From assembly GCA_021325375.1 (NCBI GenBank), contig JAJPHG010000020.1, positions 62,001 to 126,000 of the forward strand: 64,000 nt of DNA, read 5' to 3'. The stretch's first letter is position 1. Every line of letters starts with the position of its first letter. A program made the translations under genes and the position numbers. This DNA comes from Alphaproteobacteria bacterium (GTDB lineage: Bacteria; Pseudomonadota; Alphaproteobacteria; Micropepsales; Micropepsaceae). This document shows, piece after piece, positions 1-8,209 of the stretch. The notes under the pieces are model-generated. The model searched no databases. It saw nothing but the letters and a program-made list of their open reading frames with translations, and had not been told where the DNA came from.

Positions 1-280
1 CGCAGACGGCGAGTATCGCCGTCGTGATGGCGTTCAGCCCCGACGGCACGGCGACGCAGCGTACGCCGCCTTCGAGCGCCTCGATCGCGCTCTCGAAGCT
101 GCGGCTCGACGGCGTCCCGCGGCGGCCGTACTTGTAGGGAAGCTGCTCGCCCTTGAGCGACTCCAGGCTCGGATGCAGGATCGTCGAGGTGCGGTAGACG
201 GGCGTGTTGACGGCGCCGAAATGCTCGGCGGTCATGCGCCCGGCCGAAACCGCGATCGTTTCAGGCTTGTCCTTACCCAC
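1..280 (-). CDS. metC: Cystathionine beta-lyase, N-terminal part (cut by window edge)
   Basis: The frame runs off the window at base 1, so only about 93 codons are visible. They read as the start of a Cys/Met-metabolism PLP enzyme: 'TPVYRTSTI' at residues 26-34, 'YGRRGTPS' at 51-58 (the tyrosine-containing loop that reaches into the neighbouring subunit's active site) and 'PSGLNAI' just before the edge. The family cleaves cystathionine to homocysteine, pyruvate and ammonia. The start is a GTG at 280, two bases past the stop of the upstream peptide transporter, which suggests translational coupling. The catalytic lysine lies outside the window. A gamma-lyase or synthase of the same superfamily is possible; the 'YGRRGTPS' form favours MetC. 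Confidence 0.85.
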   Translation of the reverse strand, partial: MGKDKPETIAVSAGRMTAEHFGAVNTPVYRTSTILHPSLESLKGEQLPYKYGRRGTPSSRSFESAIEALEGGVRCVAVPSGLNAITTAILAVC

Positions 281-282
281 GG

Positions 283-1722
283 CTAGATCTGGGGCTCCAC
301 GGCTGGTGGCATCGGCTTTTGCGGCTTGGACTCCAGCGTCGCTCGCAAGGGCCTTTCGAACGCCCATGTGACCAGGGACGCGATCAGGGCAAGGCCGGCG
401 CAGAGCAGGAAGAAGCTCACCTTGTCCATGCGGCTGAAATAGCTGCCGACATAACCCTGGAGCTGGTTGCCGGTGAAGCTGGTGATGAACCACAGCCCCA
501 TCATCGCCGAAAGGATCTGCGGCGGCGCGACGCGCGCGACCAGCGCCAGACCGATCGGCGAAACATAGAGCTCTCCCAGCGTGATGACGGCGAAGAAGAA
601 CAGCAGCCACAGCCAGCTTGCATGTCCCGCGGGGCCGGTGACGAAGGCGGCCGCGGCCATGACCACATAGGACAGGGCGAGGAAAAGGTTGCCCAGCGCC
701 ATCTTGGTGACCGTCGACGGCTCCTTGGCGCGCTTGGCCTGTCTTGTCCAGAACATCACGACGAGCGGCGTGAACGCGAAGATCATGAAGGGATTGAAGG
801 ACTGGAACCAGGTGACGGGGATTTCCCAATTGATGATTCCGGGGATCAGATGGCGGTTGGTGAACTGCTCCGCCCAAAGGCTGATCGTGTTGCCCTGCTG
901 CTCATAGACCGCCCAGAACAGGGTTGTGGGAAAGCACAGCAGGATGAGAGCGACGACCGCTTTCCAGTCCTGTCCGGTCAGCGGCTTCTTTTCCTCGGTC
1001 TTGTTCTGCAGCCGCGCGATGCGATCCTTCGGCAGCGTGCGCAGCGCGACCAGATAGACGAGCAGGCCGATCACCATGCCCACGCCGGCGGCGAAGAAGC
1101 CCCATTTGTAGCCGTAGGTCGGGTCCTCGGCGAGGCTGCCGCAGATCAGCGGCGAGAAGAACGCGCCGACATTGATGCCGACATAGAAGATCGAATAGGC
1201 CCGGTCGATGCGCGCGTCGCCGGGCTGGTAGAGGTTGCCGACCTGCGTCGAGATGTTCGGCTTGAAGAAGCCGTTGCCGATGATGAGCAGCGCAAGGCCC
1301 ACGAACAGCAGGGGCGGCGACATCAGAGCGAACTCGCCGATCGCCATGATCACCCCGCCCACGATCACGCTGTAGCGCTGGCCGAGCCAGCGGTCGGCGA
1401 TCATGCCGCCGAAGAACGGCGTCAAGTACACGAATGCCGTGTAGTTGCCGTAGATGATCGAGGACATCGGCTGAACCGCTAGCGGATGGCCGCCATTGAA
1501 CACGGTCTCGAAGAAGCTCTTCATCGCGTGATAGCCGACGACGCCGTCGACGGTGGGATGCAGCAGCAGAACGTTCGTCAGGTAGAGGACGAGGATGGCG
1601 CGCATGCCGTAATAGGAAAAGCGCTCTGCCATCTCGGTCGTGAACAGGTAGGTCAGCCCGCGCGGATGGCCGAACAATTGCGCCTGCGGACGCGCCACGG
1701 CGCCGGCCTGATCAGATGCCAT
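283..1722 (-). CDS. POT-family proton-coupled di/tripeptide transporter
   Basis: This is a 479-residue polytopic inner-membrane protein of the proton-dependent oligopeptide transporter (PTR2/POT) family, which imports di- and tripeptides with protons. The hallmark ExxERFxYYG motif is present at residues 30-39 ('EMAERFSYYG') in the first helix and supplies proton-coupling residues. A second family signature, 'FYVGINVGAFFSPL', follows later in the N-terminal half. About a dozen or more hydrophobic segments are evident and length is normal. The ATG at 1722 has a strong AAGGAG site. It sits between a GNAT gene (68-bp gap) and metC (2-bp gap) on the same strand, so peptide import is grouped with sulfur amino-acid metabolism. 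Confidence 0.93.
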   Translation of the reverse strand: MASDQAGAVARPQAQLFGHPRGLTYLFTTEMAERFSYYGMRAILVLYLTNVLLLHPTVDGVVGYHAMKSFFETVFNGGHPLAVQPMSSIIYGNYTAFVYLTPFFGGMIADRWLGQRYSVIVGGVIMAIGEFALMSPPLLFVGLALLIIGNGFFKPNISTQVGNLYQPGDARIDRAYSIFYVGINVGAFFSPLICGSLAEDPTYGYKWGFFAAGVGMVIGLLVYLVALRTLPKDRIARLQNKTEEKKPLTGQDWKAVVALILLCFPTTLFWAVYEQQGNTISLWAEQFTNRHLIPGIINWEIPVTWFQSFNPFMIFAFTPLVVMFWTRQAKRAKEPSTVTKMALGNLFLALSYVVMAAAAFVTGPAGHASWLWLLFFFAVITLGELYVSPIGLALVARVAPPQILSAMMGLWFITSFTGNQLQGYVGSYFSRMDKVSFFLLCAGLALIASLVTWAFERPLRATLESKPQKPMPPAVEPQI

Positions 1723-1790
1723 CCCCCAACTCCTTTTTTGTTCTCACGGCGCGCGGACTTTGCCCTTTCCGCGCAGGGAAGGAAATGGGG

Positions 1791-2330
1791 TCAAGGCAAT
1801 TCGATGTAACGGTCCTCGCGGGAGTAGGGGACGAACCCGATGCGCTGGTAGAGGGGCAGGGCGCGCTGATGGTCGAGCGTGCAGGTGTTGATGAGCAGGC
1901 TCGAGATCGGCTTCGACCACGCGATCGACACGGCGTGATAGAGGAAGAAATAGCCCAGCCGCCTGCCGACGTAGTCCGGCATCAGGCCGAAATAGGCGAG
2001 TTGGCCGGCGGCGGTGTCGCGGAACTCGAGTTCCGCCATGCCGGCGGGGCAACCGTCCGCATAGAGAACATAGAGCTCGACCTGCGGATGCCGGATGAGG
2101 TCGCCCAGCGCCTCGTCGGTGAGCTTGCGGCGGTCGACCCAGTAATAGGGCTCGCCGATCGTGTCGTAGAGGTAGCGGTAGAAATGGATCGGCGGGTTTT
2201 CCGCGCGCAGGATCGCGACCTTGCCCTTGGGTTGCGGCGGCGGAAGCGCCGGCGGCTTGGAACGCATCTCCAGGAACGTGACCGTCATCGGGATGCGGCG
2301 TTTGCCGTCGACTTCGAGAATCGTCACCAT
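1791..2330 (-). CDS. GNAT-family N-acetyltransferase
   Basis: The product is a 179-residue protein with the GNAT layout: a beta strand around 'AGMAELEFRDT', then 'LAYFGLMPDYVGRRLGYFFL', where the RRxGY stretch is the acetyl-CoA pyrophosphate-binding loop, and a C-terminal 'YQRIGFVPYSRED' signature. It should transfer an acetyl group from acetyl-CoA to an unknown amine. The open frame extends upstream to 2372, but that part lies inside the sulfurtransferase gene. The ATG at 2330 begins two bases after that gene's stop and is preferred. It is third in the cysK-sseA-GNAT run, so a substrate linked to cysteine or thiols is possible but not shown. Confidence 0.85.
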   Translation of the reverse strand: MVTILEVDGKRRIPMTVTFLEMRSKPPALPPPQPKGKVAILRAENPPIHFYRYLYDTIGEPYYWVDRRKLTDEALGDLIRHPQVELYVLYADGCPAGMAELEFRDTAAGQLAYFGLMPDYVGRRLGYFFLYHAVSIAWSKPISSLLINTCTLDHQRALPLYQRIGFVPYSREDRYIELP

Positions 2331-2332
2331 GC

Positions 2333-3169
2333 TCAGTCCGCAGCCAGCGGCGCCTCGTGCCGCGCTCCCCATTCCGCCCAGGACCCGTCATAGAGCGCCA
2401 CGTCACCCGCTCCCGCGACCTGCAGCGCAAGCATCTCGATCGCCGCGGTGATCCCCGAGCCGCAAGTCGTCACGATCGGCTTCTTCAAGTCAATGCCGCG
2501 CGCGGAAAAGATGGCGCACAACTCCTCGGCGGATTTCAACGTGCCGTCGCCGCGCGTGAGCTCGGCGTAGTGCACGTTCACGCTGCCCGGAATGTGGCCG
2601 CGCCGCACGCCTGGGCGCGGTTCTTCCTCGCGGCCCGCGAAACGCGCAGGGCTGCGCGCGTCGACGATCTGGGCTCCGCTCTTTTGAAGCGCGATCATCT
2701 GGCCGAAGTCGCGGATCAGCGCGTGGTTCTGTCGCGGGGTGAAATGGCGCGGATAGGACGGCGCGGCCATGTCTTCGACCGCACGGCCTTCGCTGCGCCA
2801 TTTCGGCAGGCCGCCGTCCAATACTTTCACCTCCGAATGCCCCATCGCGCGCAGCATCCACCAGGCGCGCGGGCTCGAATAGATGCCGGTGCCGTCATAG
2901 ACAACGATCAGGTTGCCGTCGCCGAGGCCGAGCTTGCGCATGCGGCTGGCGAATTTCGCGGCCGGCGCCAGCATATGCGGGCGAGGATCGTTGTCGTCCG
3001 ACAGGTCGTCGATGTCGAAGAACACCGCGCGCGGGATATGCACGGCGCGGTACTCCGCCTTCGCGTCGCGGCCCGCTTGCGGCAGATACCAGGAAGCGTC
3101 GGCGACGCGGATGTCGGGCGCCTCGATATGGTCGGCGAGCCAGGCCGTGGAGACGAGGGGCGTGCTCAT
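2333..3169 (-). CDS. sseA: 3-mercaptopyruvate sulfurtransferase
   Basis: This is a two-domain rhodanese-type enzyme of 278 residues that moves sulfur from 3-mercaptopyruvate to thiols or cyanide. The C-terminal domain carries the catalytic loop 'CGSGIT' with Cys236; the CGSG[VI]T form is typical of mercaptopyruvate sulfurtransferases rather than thiosulfate rhodaneses. The N-terminal inactive domain includes 'VYDGTGIYSSPRAWWMLR'. A much longer frame is open, but the ATG at 3169 overlaps the cysK stop in an ATGA, giving tight coupling. Together with cysK and metC it forms a cysteine synthesis, cysteine breakdown and persulfide group. Confidence 0.93.
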   Translation of the reverse strand: MSTPLVSTAWLADHIEAPDIRVADASWYLPQAGRDAKAEYRAVHIPRAVFFDIDDLSDDNDPRPHMLAPAAKFASRMRKLGLGDGNLIVVYDGTGIYSSPRAWWMLRAMGHSEVKVLDGGLPKWRSEGRAVEDMAAPSYPRHFTPRQNHALIRDFGQMIALQKSGAQIVDARSPARFAGREEEPRPGVRRGHIPGSVNVHYAELTRGDGTLKSAEELCAIFSARGIDLKKPIVTTCGSGITAAIEMLALQVAGAGDVALYDGSWAEWGARHEAPLAAD

Positions 3170-4203
3170 CGCTGATACGGCACCGCGACCTGCACCTGCG
3201 GCTCGGAAAGCCAGCGCGGCGTCGGCAGGCCTTTCGATTTCAGGAATTCCGGATTGAACATCTTGCTTTGATAGCGCGTACCGTAGTCGGCGAGAATGGT
3301 CACGATAGTGTGGCCCGGACCGAGGTCCTTCGCCATGCGGATGGCGCCCGCGACATTCACGCCCGTCGAGCCGCCCATGCACAGCCCGTCATGCTCCAGG
3401 AGGTCGAACACGATGGGAAGCATCTCCTCATCCGGAATCTGATACGCGTCGTCGATCGGCGCGCCCTCGAGGTTCGCCGTCACCCGGCCTTGCCCGATAC
3501 CTTCGGTGATCGACGAGCCGTGTGCCTCGAGCTTGCCTGTCTTGATCCAGGAATAGATCGCGGCACCCATGGGATCGGCGACCGCGATCCGGACCTGCGG
3601 GTTGCGGTCCTTCAGCGCCATCGCGGTGCCCGCCAACGTGCCGCCGGTTCCCACGGCGCAGACGAAGCCGTCGATCCTGCCGTCCGTCTGCCGCCAAATC
3701 TCCGGCCCCGTGCCCTCGATATGGGCGCGGCGGTTGGCGGTGTTGTCGAACTGATTCGCCCAGATTGCGCCGTTCGGCTCGCTCGCTGCCATCTGCTCGG
3801 CGATGCGTCCGGAGATCTTCACGTAGTTGTTCGGGTCCCTGTAGGGCACCGCGGGCACCTGGATGAGTTCGGCGCCGAGCAGCCGGAGGGCATCCTTCTT
3901 CTCCTCGCTCTGCGTCTGGGGGATGACGATCACGGTGCGGAAACCCATCGCGTTGCCGACGACGGCCAGTCCGATGCCCGTATTCCCCGCCGTGCCTTCG
4001 ACGATCACGCCGCCTGGCCTGAGCAGCCCGCGCGCGATCGCGTCATTGACGATGAAAAGCCCGGCGCGATCCTTGACCGACTGGCCGGGGTTCATGAACT
4101 CGGCCTTGCCGAGGATCTCGCAGCCCGTCGCGTCGGAGGCGCGCCTGAGCCGGATCAGCGGCGTGTTGCCGATGGCCGCCAAGATGTCGCGCTTGATTTC
4201 CAC
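3166..4203 (-). CDS. cysK: Cysteine synthase (O-acetylserine sulfhydrylase family)
   Basis: The 345-residue fold-type II PLP enzyme condenses O-acetylserine with sulfide to make cysteine. The PLP lysine is Lys44 in 'NPGQSVKDR'; the substrate loop 'EGTAGNTGIG' and the phosphate-binding glycine loop 'GTGGTLAGT' are intact. It is the first gene of the minus-strand sulfur block; a 100-bp gap separates it from the divergent methyltransferase. The length (345 versus about 310-330 for classic CysK) reflects a longer C-terminal tail after 'DYGTRYQSK'. A cystathionine beta-synthase-like member of the same family cannot be excluded, but the 'GQSVKDR' form favours cysteine synthase. Confidence 0.92.
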   Translation of the reverse strand: MEIKRDILAAIGNTPLIRLRRASDATGCEILGKAEFMNPGQSVKDRAGLFIVNDAIARGLLRPGGVIVEGTAGNTGIGLAVVGNAMGFRTVIVIPQTQSEEKKDALRLLGAELIQVPAVPYRDPNNYVKISGRIAEQMAASEPNGAIWANQFDNTANRRAHIEGTGPEIWRQTDGRIDGFVCAVGTGGTLAGTAMALKDRNPQVRIAVADPMGAAIYSWIKTGKLEAHGSSITEGIGQGRVTANLEGAPIDDAYQIPDEEMLPIVFDLLEHDGLCMGGSTGVNVAGAIRMAKDLGPGHTIVTILADYGTRYQSKMFNPEFLKSKGLPTPRWLSEPQVQVAVPYQR

Positions 4204-4303
4204 GGCCGTAATGTCCGCCTGTCCGCATTTCGAACCTAGTCGTCGCCCGTCAGCGCTTCAAGCGGCGATTGCACCGGCACGGATCGCGAGATACGCTCGC
4301 GAT

Positions 4304-5059
4304 ATGCAATCTCTCGAAGATTATCTGGCCGGGCCGTTCACGAAGATTCAGGGCTGGTGCCTTCCGCAATTGTGGCAGTTCATCACTCCGATTCACGAGT
4401 TCCAATCCGCCAACGACATGAACCGCCCCGTCGCCGAAATCGGCGTGCATTACGGCAAGTTCTTCATCGGCCTCGTCAAGACCAAGGGAGCGCCCGCGGG
4501 GAACCACGCCATCGACGTCTTCGACCTCCAGCAGTTCAACCTCGACAAATCCGGCAAAGGAAGCCTCGAGCGCTTCGTCAAGAACCTCGAGGAATGCGAG
4601 GTTGCGCGTGACAGCGTGGAGATTCTGCGCAGCGACAGCCTCGCCCTGACCGACGCGGACGTTCTGAATATCTTGCAGAAATCCGGTGGCTTCTCGTTCT
4701 TCAGCGTCGACGGCTGCCATATGGTCGAACACACGATCAACGACGTCCGCATCGCGATGCGGCTGACCGCGCCCGAAGGCATCATTTTCGTCGACGACTA
4801 CGACAATCCGTCATGGCCCGGCGTCCAGGAAGGCGTGACGAAGATGTACCTGACTGAGACGCCGAAATTCCTGCCGCTTCTCGCCTCGTGCCACAAGCTT
4901 CTGCTTGCGCATATTTCCTATCACGCACAGTACCTCGATCTCATCGTCGAATATCTGAAGAAGAACCATCCGGACACCGTGATCAAGCACGTGCGCCGGT
5001 TCGGCTACAATTCGCTCACGATCGCGCCCGACCTCAAAAAGGGTCGGGTTGCCGTCTAA
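4304..5059 (+). CDS. Class I SAM-dependent methyltransferase-like protein
   Basis: The 251-residue protein has a Rossmann-type glycine motif 'VAEIGVHYGKF' near residue 46, an acidic strand end 'HAIDVFDLQQF', and 'IIFVDDYDNPSWPGV' where the metal-dependent sugar and antibiotic methyltransferases (TylF/Methyltransf_24 type) carry their aspartate pair. It probably methylates a sugar or other small acceptor. The frame is open upstream across the cysK promoter; I chose the ATG at 4304 because the protein fold begins just after it. It is next to sulfotransferase-like and glycosyltransferase genes, so a role in modifying a surface glycan is likely but inferred. It ends 2 bp before the convergent sulfotransferase. 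Confidence 0.7.
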   Translation: MQSLEDYLAGPFTKIQGWCLPQLWQFITPIHEFQSANDMNRPVAEIGVHYGKFFIGLVKTKGAPAGNHAIDVFDLQQFNLDKSGKGSLERFVKNLEECEVARDSVEILRSDSLALTDADVLNILQKSGGFSFFSVDGCHMVEHTINDVRIAMRLTAPEGIIFVDDYDNPSWPGVQEGVTKMYLTETPKFLPLLASCHKLLLAHISYHAQYLDLIVEYLKKNHPDTVIKHVRRFGYNSLTIAPDLKKGRVAV

Positions 5060-5061
5060 TT

Positions 5062-6048
5062 CTAATCGTGGCGCCGGCGGGTTCTTCCCGATGTCTCCGT
5101 CTTGGGTTTTATCTCGCCGGAACCGGCCAGCGCCACGACGGCGTCAAGCACGTCGACGATCATCGAGAAATACGCCTCACCGTCGGCCGGCCAGATATCC
5201 GCAGCCGCGTCGCGCGTCAGATCGGGAAACAGCGCCGCGCCGCCGTGATACCGCTCCGCCAGCACACGATTGCCGTCGGCATACTCGCTCAGAAGCGAAA
5301 CGCTCTGCTCGTGGGAGAGCAAATCCGTGGAGCGGATGTAGTCGGGATTGCGGTGGATGAGCGAATAGAAGAACTTGTCGCGGTCGACATTCAGATCGAG
5401 CTGATTGAACGCACGGATGAACTGAAGAAGTTCCAGCCGCGGCGAAGGATTGTGCCTCTTGCCTTTTTTCCGCTCCCCGACCTCGACACCCAGGATTTCG
5501 GCAAAGTCCTCCACCACGTCGATCGTGTGTCCGTCGCGCTCGTAAGGCCGCACCACAAGATTGCCGGCGCCGAACTGCGCCGCCCACCGTTCGACCACCG
5601 CGAGATAATCGCCGCGTGCACGGCTTTTCTCGAGCCAGTCCGGGAACGCGGTCTTGCGTCCGCCCGCGACCGACTGCTTGTAAAGCGATTGCAGGTATTT
5701 GTCCTGACGGCGCAGATACATCACGATCCGGACGTCGCGCACGTCTCGCAGCTGCGCCTTCACGGCAGCCGGGTCGCAGAACCAGAACCCCTCCGAACTG
5801 ACGATGTTTTCGACGCCGCTGTTGGCGTCGAGCTCGGCGCGCAGTTCCCGCCACACCGACATCTCGGCGCCGTGCTTGCCGCGGATGGCCCAAGGCAGCT
5901 CGTGATGCGCCTTTCCGGCGCTGCGCGCCGATTGCACGTATCGCGCGCCGGCGTGTTCCAATGATTCCGGATGGCGCGACAGATAGGTCTGCAGCGCGGA
6001 AGTGCCGGTCTTGTGGGTGCCGATGTGTAAGACGAGCACTTGAGACAC
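5062..6048 (-). CDS. Sulfotransferase-like P-loop protein (first of three)
   Basis: This 328-residue protein starts with 'LVLHIGTHKTGTSALQ', the 5'-phosphosulfate-binding loop of PAPS-dependent sulfotransferases, at residues 5-20. The second family feature, a strand with a conserved serine ('IVSSEGFWF') and then 'VMYLRRQDKYLQSLYKQ', resembles the 3'-phosphate-binding region. No signal peptide or membrane helix is seen, so it is probably cytosolic and acts on a lipid-linked or nucleotide-activated glycan. Start is a GTG at 6048, giving the P-loop at the very N terminus as in its two neighbours. It is divergent from the second copy. Substrate is unknown. Confidence 0.72.
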   Translation of the reverse strand: MSQVLVLHIGTHKTGTSALQTYLSRHPESLEHAGARYVQSARSAGKAHHELPWAIRGKHGAEMSVWRELRAELDANSGVENIVSSEGFWFCDPAAVKAQLRDVRDVRIVMYLRRQDKYLQSLYKQSVAGGRKTAFPDWLEKSRARGDYLAVVERWAAQFGAGNLVVRPYERDGHTIDVVEDFAEILGVEVGERKKGKRHNPSPRLELLQFIRAFNQLDLNVDRDKFFYSLIHRNPDYIRSTDLLSHEQSVSLLSEYADGNRVLAERYHGGAALFPDLTRDAAADIWPADGEAYFSMIVDVLDAVVALAGSGEIKPKTETSGRTRRRHD

Positions 6049-6209
6049 CTGATGCGGCGATTGGTCGCGACATGTTGTGTGGTCGAGGTTTCACGCTAGC
6101 AACAACGACCGAGCCTGGCAAACCCTCAAGGCCGGCTTGACTTGACCCACGCGACCAAGAACAACGGAAATGAAGCGCTTGGAAACGGCGATCGACCCGG
6201 CCCCAGTTG

Positions 6210-7184
6210 ATGCGATTTGTACTTCACATCGGTTTGAACAAGACCGGCACGTCCACCTTGCAGGTCTATCTGGACAAGCACAGGGAGGAGTTGCTCGACC
6301 AAGGCATCTGGTACCCGGCGTTGGGACGCTTTCCCTACGCTCAGCATGACCTCGCGCAAGGCATCAAGGAGAAGGATTTCTCCCGCTACGGAATAGATCC
6401 TGCCGTGCTCAGTGAGGCGGCGGTTCCAAAGGGTGCCGAAACCGTCCTGATCTGCAGCGAGAATTTCCACACCGTTCGCGACGTCTCCGACGTAGCGGCG
6501 CTGTTTCCTCCCGAAAAAACCCAGGTGGTCGTGTATCTGCGCGAGCATGTCGCGTATCTGGCGAGCTGGTATCAGCAGGTCGCGCAGACGCGGGGCGATC
6601 TCACCTGTTCGTTCTTCGACTTCGCGCGGCTGCAGGGCTATCCCTTGATGGAGCTGGTGGATCGCTGGCGCGCGATCTACGGCGAGAAGCTGCACGTAAG
6701 GGCGTACGATCGCGACAAGCTCGTCGGCCGGGACATCGTTGCCGACTTCTTCTCCGTCGCCCTCGGCGCGACGCCGCCGAAGGCACGGCAGTTCGAGGAC
6801 AAGAACCCCAGCATCTCGGGCAACCTGCTTTTCCTGAAGCTGCTGCTCAACCACATCCTCACCTGGGACGAAAGTCAGAAGATCATCGAGGAGCTGAGCG
6901 CGCTCGCCGGCCTCGACAAGCGGTTCACCGGCTCGATCCAGGTGGCCGAAAACGATGCCAAGCGTCTTATCCATCGCTACAGGCAGGATCGTCAGCAGCT
7001 CAAGGAGCAGTTCGGCATCGCGTTCAAGGTTCCGCGCGAGGGGTTGAGCGGAAATCCGGTGCCCGATCTGGCGACGCTTCGCGACGACGTGGCGCTTTTT
7101 CTCAAAGTCGCAAAAAATCGCGGCTTCGCGTTCCACGACCTGTTCATGCAAAAAAGAGAATTGCTGTTTCCCTTGTCGACATGA
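6210..7184 (+). CDS. Sulfotransferase-like P-loop protein (second of three)
   Basis: The product is about 324 residues and opens with 'FVLHIGLNKTGTSTLQVYLD', again a PAPS 5'-phosphosulfate loop. 'ICSENFHTV' and 'VVYLREHVAYLASWYQQ' match the 3'-phosphate-binding segment in the neighbouring paralogs. The ATG at 6210 is immediately preceded by an in-frame TTG at 6207, which could also serve. The stop overlaps the next gene's ATG by four bases (ATGA), so the two are translated as a pair. The family transfers sulfate from PAPS to hydroxyl groups; acceptor here unknown. Sequence similarity to its neighbours is limited to the motifs, so this is an old family rather than a recent duplication. Confidence 0.72.
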   Translation: MRFVLHIGLNKTGTSTLQVYLDKHREELLDQGIWYPALGRFPYAQHDLAQGIKEKDFSRYGIDPAVLSEAAVPKGAETVLICSENFHTVRDVSDVAALFPPEKTQVVVYLREHVAYLASWYQQVAQTRGDLTCSFFDFARLQGYPLMELVDRWRAIYGEKLHVRAYDRDKLVGRDIVADFFSVALGATPPKARQFEDKNPSISGNLLFLKLLLNHILTWDESQKIIEELSALAGLDKRFTGSIQVAENDAKRLIHRYRQDRQQLKEQFGIAFKVPREGLSGNPVPDLATLRDDVALFLKVAKNRGFAFHDLFMQKRELLFPLST

Positions 7185-8164
7185 ACCCGATGCACGCCGA
7201 AAAAATCCGCGAGTGCGTCGTCCATATCGGTTCCGAGAAAACCGGGACGACCAGCATCCAGAATTTCTTCGCCAGGAACAGGGATGCGCTGGTGGAGCGG
7301 GGCTATCTTTTTCCGCGCAGCCTGGCGCACGGCAACGACCCCGTCCATCTCAGGCTGAGCGAGATCGGCCGGGGCAGGGGCGATGCCGAGCGGTCTGGCC
7401 TGGCGGCCGCCTTCGGACGCGAATGCGACGAGGCCGCCCGCGCCGGTGCCCGCACGGCGATCATTTCCTCCGAGTTCCTCCACAGCTTCATCCGCACGCC
7501 GGCCGCGGTGACGCGCGTACATAAATTTCTCGCGCCTTTTTTCGAGCGCATGCGCATCGTCTATTATGCGAGGCGTCAGGACCATCTGCTCGCGAGCATG
7601 CATTCCACCGCCATACGCGGCGGATATACTACGAGCCGGTCGGCGCTTACCGTCTATCCGGCAAAGGGGCATCACTATTTCGATCACATGGAGGTGTGCG
7701 ACCTGTGGTCGGCGAAATTCGGGGCCGAGAATCTCGTTTGCCGGATCTATGAGCGCGGCAGACTCGTGAACGAGGATATCATCGACGATTTCAGCTCCGT
7801 CGTCGGCCTCCCCGTCGACGGAACGCGGGCCCGCGTCGCGTCGAACGAATCGCTGTCCTTCGAGACCGCCTCGCTCCTGCTGCTGCTCAACGCCTCGGTG
7901 CACAAGGACAACAAGGAACTCCGGCGAAAGCTGGTCGCAGCCGGGCGAAAGCGGGGCGGCAGCAAAATCCCGCTGCTGACGAAGGCCGATGCCGAGCAAT
8001 TCCTTTCGAAGTTCAACGACAGCAACCGCGCGTTCTTTTCGCAATATGTCGATCGCGCCCTGGCCACCGACTTTTCGGCGGGTTTCGATGCCTTCCCGGA
8101 GACGATCCCGGATCCGCCGCCCGCGCGGCAAATCCTGAAACTCGTCTTCGGCGCCGAGCTGTGA
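7181..8164 (+). CDS. Sulfotransferase-like P-loop protein (third of three)
   Basis: This 327-residue paralog has 'CVVHIGSEKTGTTSIQNFFA' near residue 12, an 'AIISSEFLHSF' serine strand and 'VYYARRQDHLLASMHS', in the same order as the two preceding genes. The residue spacing between loop and strand is conserved among all three. The ATG at 7181 overlaps the previous stop (ATGA). No membrane segment is visible. With three such genes in 3.1 kb followed by two glycosyltransferases, a sulfated capsule, exopolysaccharide or glycoprotein is the simplest reading, although several proteins of this family are annotated only by fold. Confidence 0.72.
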   Translation: MNPMHAEKIRECVVHIGSEKTGTTSIQNFFARNRDALVERGYLFPRSLAHGNDPVHLRLSEIGRGRGDAERSGLAAAFGRECDEAARAGARTAIISSEFLHSFIRTPAAVTRVHKFLAPFFERMRIVYYARRQDHLLASMHSTAIRGGYTTSRSALTVYPAKGHHYFDHMEVCDLWSAKFGAENLVCRIYERGRLVNEDIIDDFSSVVGLPVDGTRARVASNESLSFETASLLLLLNASVHKDNKELRRKLVAAGRKRGGSKIPLLTKADAEQFLSKFNDSNRAFFSQYVDRALATDFSAGFDAFPETIPDPPPARQILKLVFGAEL

Positions 8165-8209
8165 GGATTACAATTCGATAACGGCCGCGGCGGCTTCCCT
8201 AGTCGGCGG

